Assembly (NCBI GenBank): GCA_028583685.1
Contig: JAMXIF010000022.1
Span: 5,446,026-5,510,025 of the forward strand
Length of the DNA stretch: 64,000 nucleotides
Origin: Petaurus breviceps papuanus
Taxonomy: Eukaryota; Chordata; Mammalia; Diprotodontia; Petauridae
Direction of reading: 5' to 3'
Shown here: positions 53,950 to 64,000 of the stretch, piece after piece
Position numbering within the stretch: the first letter of the stretch is position 1
How the letters are laid out: each line of letters begins with the position of its first letter
Notes under the pieces: model-generated
Told to the model about the DNA's origin: nothing
The model's database searches: none
Seen by the model: the letters and a program-made list of their open reading frames with translations, nothing else
Made by a program: the position numbers and the translations under genes

Positions 53950-54660
53950 CTACAAGTTTCTATATCAAAGCCTCTTTAAAAAAAAAAAGCTACTGTGCAG
54001 TTTGGATAGAGTCTGACTTAAAGAATTGAAACAAAGGGTAGGAACTTAACTAGAGAGAAAAAAAATTATCTATGTACTGTTCCATCAGCTGCCTTGAGTT
54101 GATGGCTTGGGAAAGAACTAAAGATATGGAGGTCATGGAGAAGATGAAGGATGGGGTTAGAAGTCTTAACACAAAGGGAAATAGAATGATAAAAGATTAT
54201 GATCAAATGAGAGAAGCTTAGAGTTCATGCACATGAGTGTAGAACACTTAGGGATGATAGCAATCTTTCCATGAAGACCAAAATCTACCTTTTTAATGAC
54301 AATGTTCTGTCAGCATTGCATATGGCAGTAATTAAGTGACTGTCACACAGTTAAAAGGTTTATAGTGGTTGGGAGCAAGCTAACTGGCAAGGAACTTTGA
54401 AGGACAGGAGTAAACATGTCATCAAGGGATCTTATGGTTGAAAGAGAAGCTAGTCTGGTAATGGGTCAAGGAAGAGGGACAGTAGAGGGAGAGCCAGGGG
54501 CTTAGTACCCAGTGCTGCTAGGGGAAATTCAGGAATGCTTTCAGCACTAATTTTAAGTGGGCCTTCTCTGGAAAGCTTGGGTGAACTTAAATTTGTCTTA
54601 GGTATGGGTAGCTTGTAGGGGACCTCACATTGATGAAGTCACAGATGCATTTGAATGTCA
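53950..54660. other. Unassigned stretch
   Basis: Purine-rich, no recognised repeat, no coding signal. Confidence 0.35.
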
Positions 54661-54662
54661 TA

Positions 54663-54840
54663 TTGTTTGCTTTTTTTTTTTTTTGCCTTTTGGGGGGCAG
54701 TTAGGGTTAAGAAACTTGCCCAAGGTTACACGGCCAGTTTTTTTGTGTGGGTGTTAAGTGTCTGAGGCGGAACCAAACTCCTGTCCTCCTGACTCCGGGG
54801 CTTTACTCACTGCACCATCTAGCCGCCCCCTTGTTTGCTT
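54663..54840 (-). mobile_element. Short A-tailed tRNA SINE, antisense, 10-base TSD
   Basis: TTGTTTGCTT at 54,663-54,672 and 54,831-54,840. As at 42.4 kb and 45.5 kb, the GTAAGTGTTAAG section begins TTTTTTTGTGTGGG. Confidence 0.92.
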
Positions 54841-55730
54841 ATTTTAATCTTTAACTCATAAAATATACTAGAACTTCAAGGCTCTGCTTTGAAGTTACTT
54901 TGTCTCTCCCAACCTTGTACTTATTTAATATTTGATTTTTTGAACCCCAGTGCAGGACTTTACTTTTATCCTTTAAAAATTATTAGCTTCGGGCTTTTAC
55001 TGCATTAGCTTCTGAGGGTCAAGGACTCCTTCACTCATTTTAGTAAGGGGGAAGGTCTGTGGGCTACTTCCTTTCTAGCCTTTGACCATATGGCCCCAAG
55101 AAGTTCTTTTCTGATCTAGGCACAGGGAATGGAGTCTGATTTGGCCTCCAAGCCATGGGGATCTAGTAGGCCAGGAATTCAGGTTGGTATTGCAGTCAGT
55201 TCAACAGTTGCCCTGAAGAATTCTGTTGTGAATAGCCCAGCTAAAGCTAGTACTGCACTTTTTGGACTAGAACTTGGGGGCACCAATGCTTTTTTGGAAC
55301 TTTTCCCCTTCCTCCATCCCCAGAAACTGAGGTGGCATGAGAAATTATGGCCATAGGTGCTAAAGAAAGTGTTTGTACATGTATTCTTGCTGTAGATCTT
55401 TAGAATAAATATCCCTTTGTAAAAGCTAAAACAAACAAAACATCTGTTAGCTTTAGCTTGCCTGTTCTTAAAGTGAGATCTTTTTGGATTCTAAATTTGT
55501 CATCCAACATATTAGCTAGCCTTTCTGGCTTGGTTATTGAAAGCTTGATAAGCATAACTATAACGAAAACATATTTACATAGTACTCTGAGGTTTACCAT
55601 CTTTCCCCTTACTTACTTGAGTCTCACAATAACTCTGTGAGTTTGGAATTACAAACATTGTTTTCATCTAAGTCACTGGCAAAAATGTTAAACAGAACAC
55701 TATTTAGGATGGAACTGCTATGAACTTCCT
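54841..55730. other. Unassigned, largely unique stretch
   Basis: A 75-codon open frame at 55,129-55,356 has no motif I recognise and no splice or start context that supports it. Treated as intronic. Confidence 0.35.
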
Positions 55731-55734
55731 CCAG

Positions 55735-55960
55735 GCTTGTGCTCTCCACCTATTACTTCTTTTTCCCTTGGAAATTGCCTTCCATCTACTTCATGTCTCT
55801 CTTCTGTATACTTGGTTATTTACACATGTCTTCCTCAATAGAATGTGAGCTCCTATAGGTTGGGGACTGTATTTTTTGTCTTCCTTTGTAACACCGGGGT
55901 TTAGCACAGTTCTTGGCATATAGTAAGCACTTAATAAATACTTATTGACCAACTTACTGA
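55735..55960 (+). mobile_element. L2 3' end, sense
   Basis: AATGTGAGCTCCTATAGGTT through GCATATAGTAAGCACTTAATAAAT. Confidence 0.85.
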
Positions 55961-56062
55961 TTGGGGCAGGGGTGAGGGATAGTCAGAACTAGTTGACTCA
56001 CTGCATTATCATCTAGTCTCTATCGCTCCATTTTATCCACAAAGATATGTTATAGTAAGTGT

Positions 56063-56075
56063 TAGATTATTTTCT
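56063..56075. repeat. Target-site duplication, left copy, of the ILF2 retrocopy
   Basis: TAGATTATTTTCT, directly next to the A tail. Its partner is at 57,720-57,732. Confidence 0.95.
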
Positions 56076-57732
<1,657 letters not shown>

Positions 57733-57734
57733 GA

Positions 57735-58255
57735 AGTAGCAAATATAAATTGAGTAGATGAAAAGCTGGGGCATTCCTTGATCTCCCAGTTTATTAAATC
57801 CTCCCTTCCCACCAAGGTCCCCCCTCCCCTGAAAAAAAAAATAAAGTGTAATTGACATTAGCTTTTAATGACTTGCTCTGTGGAAACCTATTTTGTGCCT
57901 GGTGAATTGAACTTATTTAGGGAAGCTAGTTTCCCTGAGGCTCATTTCTTGACTGATTAGCATAGATGACTTTTCAATTGCTCTAGCTTTTCCTGTAACT
58001 CTGTTTTGTCCTGAATAGTCAATCAAAAAAAAAAAAAATAGGTTTAATCAGGTAGCATGAAAAAAATGTGAAGAGGATCCTCCCTCACAATTTCTGGACA
58101 GTCAGATTATAATACATTGATTTTATTCCTCTACTAATGACAACAAAGTATGATAAACATTTTAAATATACAGATAAATTGGCAGAATATTAAAAATACA
58201 GAATCCAAGAAAAATCATTTAGAAACTGATTATGCTTGCATTCTTGGCTTTTAAT
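57735..58255. other. Unassigned stretch
   Basis: AT-rich, with A-runs at 57,832 and 58,026. No repeat or coding region recognised. Confidence 0.35.
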
Positions 58256-58259
58256 AATA

Positions 58260-58757
58260 GCCTTTTAATTGGTCTCCCTACTGCCTCAAATCACTTTCCC
58301 ACTTAAATTCATTCTCTTTTCAGAGGTTAAAGCTCTTTACTAACTGTCCTCTTCCTATCTTTCCAATCTTCTTTCACTTTACTCCCTTCCATGCAATGTT
58401 AAGATCCAGCACTTTTGAGTGCTTGCATATGACCCTTGATCCCACAGCTCTGGAGCCTTTGTACTGGCTGTCTGCCATACCTGGATACCGCCTAGACTCT
58501 TTCTCTTAACATTCTGGTGTCTTTCAAGACAAAGCTATAGTGCTGCCTTTTGCTGAAGGCCCTTTCAGTCCACTAAGTTACTTCAGCTTTCCTTTCAATG
58601 GTTATATTCTGCTCTTTTTAATTTATATTTTATATGAATCTATGTCTGCCTTTCTGATCAGGAGGAAAGCTCCTTGAGTGCAGGGACTGTCTGCATGTTT
58701 TTTGGTTGTCTTTGTGTCTGTAGCACTTCGTATAGAGCCTGGCACATGTTCTTCCTA
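58260..58757 (+). mobile_element. L2 3' end, sense, cut before its terminus
   Basis: TTAATTGGTCTCCCTACTGC, GCACTTTTGAGTGCTTGC, AGCTCCTTGAGTGCAGGGAC and GTATAGAGCCTGGCACAT, where it stops. The missing terminus (CATAGTGGGTGCTTAATAAAT) is found at 59,874-59,904, beyond the composite insertion. Confidence 0.8.
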
Positions 58758-59240
58758 TGTTTTTGAACAGGACCAATGATATCATGATGTTGGGGTAAAA
58801 TAAAGGATGTTGGATAATGACTTGCATGTGAATTGAATTTAAGTGAGGCAGAGTTGCATTAAGTCATCAGCCTCACTCTGTCTTCTGGAGTCATAAAAGT
58901 CCAATGGTGGGACAGAAGTCAAGATGACTGGTGATGGTCTGAGATGTAGTGCATGATCTTAGTGTCTTTGATGTCTGACAGTGTCTTGGTGTCTTCTTTA
59001 GTTGCCTTCATAGCTTTGGAACAAATTGTTTTCATCTACCCATTCTGCTGCGGGAAGTCTTCACATGCTTGAGGTAGACATCCCCCTAACTCTCACCGAT
59101 GGGTTTGAGGCCTTTTGGTTACTCTCATATTTGTTTAGCCTGTCTGCTAGTATGGTTTTACCAGGGTGTGGCCACTGTGCATACCACAGCTTCTTGGATT
59201 CACAGGTGAGAGTTGGGTGCAGGTAGACACCAAAGATAGA
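58758..59240 (+). mobile_element. AGGACCAATG-family element, long variant
   Basis: TTGAACAGGACCAATGATAT, GACTTGCATGTGAATTGAAT and CATCAGCCTCACTCTGTCTT match 20,889-21,215. It then continues past that copy's end with GGGAAGTCTTCACATGCTTG and GGTGTGGCCACTGTGCATAC. Confidence 0.65.
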
Positions 59241-59872
59241 TGGGTGTATCAGCAATGCCATATTCACAATGCCTATAGAGATTACAAATATGCTGATATA
59301 ATTATCCATCACAAAATACGTCAGGTTTACCATTTGGAGAAATAAACTAGAAAATTTATTAAGATACCAAAAGACTGAGTCCCAAAACCAGAAAGTGAAA
59401 GCCATCAGAGTAGTTATGACATTGGCACAGGTAGATAAAGTAGAAAGCACCCACATTTTCAAGCCTTTAAAACAGAACAGGCTACCTCAGGCAAAGGTCC
59501 TCCTCTCCCCACTCACAACAACCACCCAGCGTCCTGGAAGCACACTCCCAGCAGCTCCGGCCCCTGGCAGTCCTCAGCAGGAGTCCCAACTCAAAAAAAA
59601 AAAAAAAAGGCAACCGCCACCAACTGCCAACCGCAGGACCGTTAGCTCGGCTTTTCACTTTCTCTTGCTCTGCTATGTCAGCACGTCCATGGGGCATGGG
59701 AGATCTTTAAATCCCATAACCCTTACAATGGGGTATATGAAATGTTTGGGGAGCACCTCTGGTGTGAGGGCTTGCCGAGCCCCTTTCAGGGCTGTGCATC
59801 TATCTTTGGTGTTCACCTCTCACTCAGCTCTCACCTATGGCTCTAGGAAGCTGTAACATGTGCAGCCTGACA
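59167..59872. repeat. Inner inverted repeat pair
   Basis: Arm 59,167-59,247, read backwards (ATCTATCTTTGGTGTCTACC, AACTCTCACCTGTGAATCC), matches arm 59,795-59,872 (ATCTATCTTTGGTGTTCACC, GCTCTCACCTATGGCTC) over about 78 bases. The loop is about 550 bases and contains an A16 run at 59,593-59,608. Confidence 0.75.
59245..59795 (-). other. Loop segment with a hydrophobic minus-strand frame and GC-rich lead
   Basis: On the minus strand a GC-richer 200-base lead (59,700-59,480) precedes an ATG at 59,462 and a 133-codon frame. About the first 65 residues are strongly hydrophobic (FTFWFWDSVFWYLNKFSSLF, then ISIFVISIGIVNMALLIHP), enough for two membrane spans. The frame then runs into the repeat arm, which is not protein-like. 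I do not recognise the sequence. It may be a truncated retrocopy of a membrane-protein message captured by the element, or chance. Confidence 0.3.
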
Positions 59873-59904
59873 CATAGTGGGTGCTTAATAAATGCTTGTT
59901 GATG

Positions 59905-60035
59905 GCATCCAGGTATGGCAGACAGCCAGTGCAAAGGCACAAGATTTGGAAGACCAAGGGTCATATGCAAGAGACAACAGGCAGCTCAAAAGTGCTGGAT
60001 TTTACATTGCATGGAAGGGAGTAAAGTGAGAGATG
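59905..60035 (-). mobile_element. L2 fragment, antisense, outer inverted-repeat arm
   Basis: CATCCAGGTATGGCAGACAG, CAAAAGTGCTGGATTTTACA and TGCATGGAAGGGAGTAAAGT are the inverse of 58,370-58,500 at high identity. Confidence 0.8.
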
Positions 60036-60540
60036 GCCAGATACACTTTTCCAAATTGTCTGTCTCTAAACATTGTTTACAAAGAGGTTTCTTTAAATGT
60101 AGTTAAGAGTAGGAAGATGAGACATAGAATAGAAGAAGTCTCCTCTATTCCACTCCTGGGTTTTCTGCTGTTGCTGCTACCATTGCCATGGGAGGTCCAA
60201 AGTTGCACCCTCTGTGCTCTGAATATGTTACAAAGACTCATGAGAAAGTGTAATGGAATTATATTGCAACTCAGAGAGCCTATGCTTAGTTGGACAGTCC
60301 TTGATTCTGGTGTTCATTTTTTTCTTTTTCAAGCAACTCATTAAAAACCTGTCTTTTTTGCTATAGTACATTAGATTAAATAAACAGACTTTCTGCCTGT
60401 TCCAACAACTACTGTAGAGAAGCTATTCATATTTTATATGATTTAAAATGAACTTATATCAAACTGGTAATAGTTTATATTTTGAAGTAGAAAATAAAGC
60501 CTAAGAACATGTTTATTCAGAACTTTAGCAGTAAAAAAAA
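60036..60540. other. Unassigned stretch
   Basis: No repeat or coding region recognised. Confidence 0.35.
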
Positions 60541-60544
60541 AGCA

Positions 60545-60790
60545 TTCCATAGTGTTTGTTGCACTTTCACCTGCAAGAAGCCTTTCCTGGATTCCTGCTT
60601 AATGCCAGTGCTTTCCCCGTAAGATTGCCTCCAGTTTATTCTTTGTGTATCTTGTATGTAGATAGTTGTTTAAATGTTGTCTCCACCATTAGGATGTGAG
60701 ATCCTTTACAGCAGGATACCTTTGTATCCCCAGAACTTAGTTTAGCACAGTGCCTGCAGATCAACACTTAAATGCTTTTTTACTAACTAG
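60545..60790 (+). mobile_element. L2 3' end, sense
   Basis: GCAAGAAGCCTTTCCTGGAT, GTCTCCACCATTAGGATGTG and AGCACAGTGCCTGCAG. Confidence 0.85.
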
Positions 60791-61139
60791 CTGACTGTAT
60801 CTTGGAGGTTGAAGCGTGATTTTTTTTTTTGCCCTGGAAGGTATATTTTGATTTTTTTAATTGGTGTTTTGTTTTCTGTACTTAGAAATTTGGGATTTTC
60901 TTGTATTATTTCTTGCCTGATGGCAGTCAGGTTTTTTGATTAGTAATTTTTTCTGTGCATTGTGTCTTCAAGGTCATTTACTTTGGGTTGCATAGAATTT
61001 ATGTTAGGTTTATACCCAAAATAGAGCTAAGAAATAAGAAAATGGTCCTATATATACAAAAATATTTATCTCAGATTTTTTTTGGTGTGACTTCCCCCCA
61101 AAAAAACTCACCAGAAAAAAAAACAAAAATACACAACTG

Positions 61140-61735
61140 AAATCTAAGGGAATAAATTTAAGAATGGCTGAATAAAAGTGTGGTATATGAGTATGGTGTT
61201 TTAAGAAATAAGGAAATAGATGGTTTTTAAAATACATGGAAAAACTTATGAACTGATACAGAGTGAAATAAAGCAGAACCAGAAGAACAATTTTTACAAT
61301 GATATCAATATTATAAAAATAATAATAACAAAAGTTAGCATTTAAGTAGTGTTTACCATATGCCAGGCACTGTTAAACCTTCTACAAACATTATCTCATT
61401 TGATCTTCTTAACAATCCTTGGAAGTACTTATTTTCCCCATTTTACAGTTGAGGAAATTGATGCAGGCAGAGACTAAGTAACTTGCTTAGGGTCATACAA
61501 CTAATATATGTCTGAGGACAGATTTAAAATTGGGTCTTCTTGACTACAGGTCCCATGCTCTATTCACTGCTCTACCTCACTGCCTCCAAATAAGGACATT
61601 TTTAAAAATAAGCAATTTTGAGGACTTTTACAAACTGATGAAGAACAAACTTAGAACTAGGAAGATAATTTGCACAGTACAGTAATGGTAACCATTCACA
61701 ATTTCAGGGGATTCATGGTGAAATATACTACATGT
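61140..61735 (+). mobile_element. LINE-1 3' UTR, sense, split by a SINE
   Basis: GAATGGCTGAATAAAAGTGTGG, ACATGGAAAAACTTATGAAC and AGCAGAACCAGAAGAACAAT. After the SINE it resumes with GAACAAACTTAGAACTAG and ATTCATGGTGAAATATACTA. Confidence 0.75.
61320..61590 (-). mobile_element. CORE-SINE antisense inside LINE-1
   Basis: ATATGCCAGGCACTGTTAAA, CATTATCTCATTTGATCTTC, CCCATTTTACAGTTGAGG and TTGACTACAGGTCCCATGC. Near full length. Confidence 0.88.
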
Positions 61736-62530
61736 TATGGAGGGGATTTTGTTCTGTTCTCTCTTGGAAATCCATAGGATTATGTGTTTCTTGAGGCATT
61801 GGGTCATGTTCCTTTTTCCTATAATATTTGTTAAGATTTTTGAGGAATTTGTTTTTCTGTTTTAGTGTCCTCTTTGTTGATTCTGCTCTGGGCTTTATTG
61901 GGAATTTTTCTTTTGAAATCTGGAGTTTTAGCCNNNNNNNNNNNNNNNNNNNNNNNNNNNNNNNNNNNNNNNNNNNNNNNNNNNNNNNNNNNNNNNNNNN
62001 NNNNNNNNNNNNNNNNNNNNNNNNNNNNNNNNNCCCCTTAAGAAATTCTTCCAGCATTCCCTTTCTAGCTTCTCCACTTTTGCTGTGTGTTCATTCCTAA
62101 AATTGGGTTAGGGAGCCTCTTATTGCCTGGGTCCCTTTCCTGGTTTACTCTTTCTGGTGAGATAGGACTGACTGCAGCTGGGTTTTGAGAAAATTGAGAA
62201 AACCTCTGCTTTCATTCTTGCATGATTCAGCTAGGCACCTTAGCTTCTACCCCTAATTCCTCACTCTTCTTTTACCCTCTATGTGTGGAAGGGTGAGAGT
62301 TAGTAATGATGTTTTCAGCAAAATCTTTACAGCATTGAGAGTCTTTGACCTGTGGGGAGATCTCAGAAGCCTACAGATTTTTAAGAGTCCCTCCCCCAAA
62401 ACAAACAAACCTTACATGGCCGGGTAGAGTCAGTGTCTGCTTTTTGCAAGGGAGTAAATGGCAGGAGTTGTAGAGGCTCTTCAGTGGGGTTGGGGAATGA
62501 AGTCTTGATGGGCCCTAGGCATGAGCCTTT
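61736..62530 (-). other. Unassigned segment around a gap
   Basis: The minus strand reads lysine- and glutamine-rich (RAESTKRTLKQKNKFLKNLN), which could be LINE-1 ORF1 or 5' sequence, but nothing diagnostic is visible and 100 Ns interrupt it. Confidence 0.3.
61934..62033. other. Assembly gap (100 N)
   Basis: Exactly 100 Ns. Confidence 1.
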
Positions 62531-62814
62531 AAATTAGTCCATGTTCCTTCCACTACAGCATTGAGCCTGGTTGGGGAGAAGTGCTGAACATTATAATTTT
62601 CTTGTATTAATTCATTACCTTGGTAGGACCCACTCTTTTTCCTTTGGATTTAGCTATAATTGCTCAAAGCCCAACACACAATTCCTTTTTTGGGAAGTTT
62701 AGAGAAGTAAAATTGTCTAAAGAAAGTGACTATACTTGTTAACTTGATGTTCATTTGACCTTTAAGTCTTAGTTGAGTGAGTATTGATGAAGAGTTACAC
62801 AGAGATGTAAAGCT

Positions 62815-62925
62815 TCTTGGGAAACTTTTCTTTCTCTCTGCTTCTATGTGTATTCCTAGTGATTAGCATAGTGCTTGACACATAGTAAACACTTAATAAA
62901 TGTTTGTTGACTGATGACTGACAAA
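62815..62925 (+). mobile_element. L2 3' end, sense
   Basis: GTGCTTGACACATAGTAAAC followed by TTAATAAATGTTTGTTGACTG. Confidence 0.85.
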
Positions 62926-63104
62926 GAAAACCATAAAGGAACCTGAGACCACTGCTAAAACAGTGTTACTTTATCACTGGTACAAGATCTACCTGGTTCC
63001 TGCATACTCCTTTCATTTCCCTCCTAAACTTTCTTTAAAATAGCAACATGTTTGGCCAGTTTGAGTTTATTGGCAGTGAAAGTGCAATTTCCCAAAGTTT
63101 TTTA

Positions 63105-64000
63105 TGTTGAACAATCAGTAAACATTTATTAAGTCCTACTATGTGCAAGGCACTGTGCTAAGTGCTGGCTGTACAAAAAGATGCAACAGATCCTGTCTTC
63201 AAAGAGCTTATAATCTAATGGGGGCAAGGAAATATATACAAAGCAAGCTATATACAGCATAAATAGGAAACAACAGAGAAAAGGCATTGGAATTAAGAGA
63301 AGTTGGGGAGGGCTTCCAGTAAAAGATGAGATTTTTAATTTGGAACCAAAAGGAAGCCAGGGAGATCAGTAGTTGGAGCAGAGGATGTAGAGAGTTCTAG
63401 GCATGGTGGGACAGCCAGCGAGAATGCCCAGAGCTGAGAGATGAAATGTCTTGCCTCTGGGACATCCTGGAGTCCCATGTCACTGGATTGATGAGTGGTA
63501 GGAAGGGGTTAGCTTATGAAGGGCTTTGAATGCCAAACAGAACATTTTGTGTTTGATTTTAGAGATGATAGAGAGCCACTGGACTTTATTGAGTAGGGAG
63601 ATGTGATCAGATTTCCCATGGATTGGAGAGGGAAGAGAGATGAGGGAGCTAGACCCACCCACAGGCTATTCCAATTGTCCAAACATGAGGTGATGAGGGT
63701 CTGTGCCAGGGAGGTGGCAAAATCAGAGGAGAGAAGGGGGCATATTTGAGAGATGTTGCAAAGGTGAAATCAGTAGGCCTTGATAATGGATTGGAACTGG
63801 GGAGTTGAGAGAGTGAGTCCAGGATAATGCTTAGGTTGTGAGCCTGAGGAGAATGTTGCCCTCTACAGTAATAGAGAAGGTGGGAAGGAGGGAGGAATTC
63901 TGTTTTGCACCTACTGAGTTTTAAGATGTCTACTGGACATCCAGTTTAAGAAGTCTGAAATTCATTTGGAGATGCAAAATGGAGATCAGCAGGGAGTTTG
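63105..64000 (-). mobile_element. L2 LINE antisense, runs off the window
   Basis: AACATTTATTAAGTCCTACT, GTGCAAGGCACTGTGCTAAG, GGCTTCCAGTAAAAGATG and GGTTATGAAGGGCTTTG-type motifs lead back into the reverse transcriptase. It is the best-preserved L2 here (minus-strand VQWLSIISKIKHKMFCLAFKALHKLTP). The catalytic region lies beyond the edge. Confidence 0.92.

Noticed and set aside
55129-55356. 75-codon plus-strand open frame with a plausible-looking composition
   Set aside because: No known domain, no splice sites that would join it to another exon, and many frames of this length occur by chance here.

Overview
This is mammalian nuclear DNA, almost certainly from a marsupial and probably an Australian one. 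The marker is a short A-tailed tRNA-derived SINE whose head reads GGGGCAGCTAGGTGGC, present many times in both orientations. CORE-SINE/MIR copies, Mar1-like SINEs with a BovB/RTE-type tail, abundant L2 and marsupial-type LINE-1 ends accompany it. The form of this SINE that dominates the American opossum, as I remember it, was not seen. Family names are from memory. Boundaries were read by eye, so most repeat ends are good only to about 10-20 bases; target-site duplications were checked base by base.

There is one gene start and no protein-coding exon I can defend. A CpG island at about 29.93-30.60 kb carries two mirrored NRF1-like sites, several GC boxes and a good splice donor (30,530/30,531), which suggests a plus-strand promoter with a non-coding first exon. 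It is bracketed by a G17 run and, downstream, about 0.8 kb of CT-rich sequence. Just upstream lies a tandem array grown from a SINE-tail motif. If the promoter reads rightward, 30.5-64 kb is mostly first intron. The stretch from 31.4 to 35.4 kb is poor in repeats, and unassigned candidate regulatory islands lie on both sides of the promoter.

Layout: 0-13 kb is L2, LINE-1 ends, SINEs and a solo LTR that splits a SINE. 13-29 kb is SINE and L2 rich, with a TA-flanked Tc1/mariner-type MITE at 25.2 kb. 29-31.4 kb is the promoter. 31.4-46 kb is mostly unique AT-rich DNA with a second solo LTR at 36.2 kb. 46.5-48.5 kb is a large L2. 50.5-53.3 kb is LINE-1. 56.1-57.7 kb is a complete processed pseudogene of ILF2 (NF45) on the minus strand with a 13-base target-site duplication. 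58.3-60.0 kb is a composite structure of nested inverted repeats splitting an L2 end. 63.1-64 kb is another L2. Assembly gaps lie at 30,637-30,646, 48,908-49,007 and 61,934-62,033.
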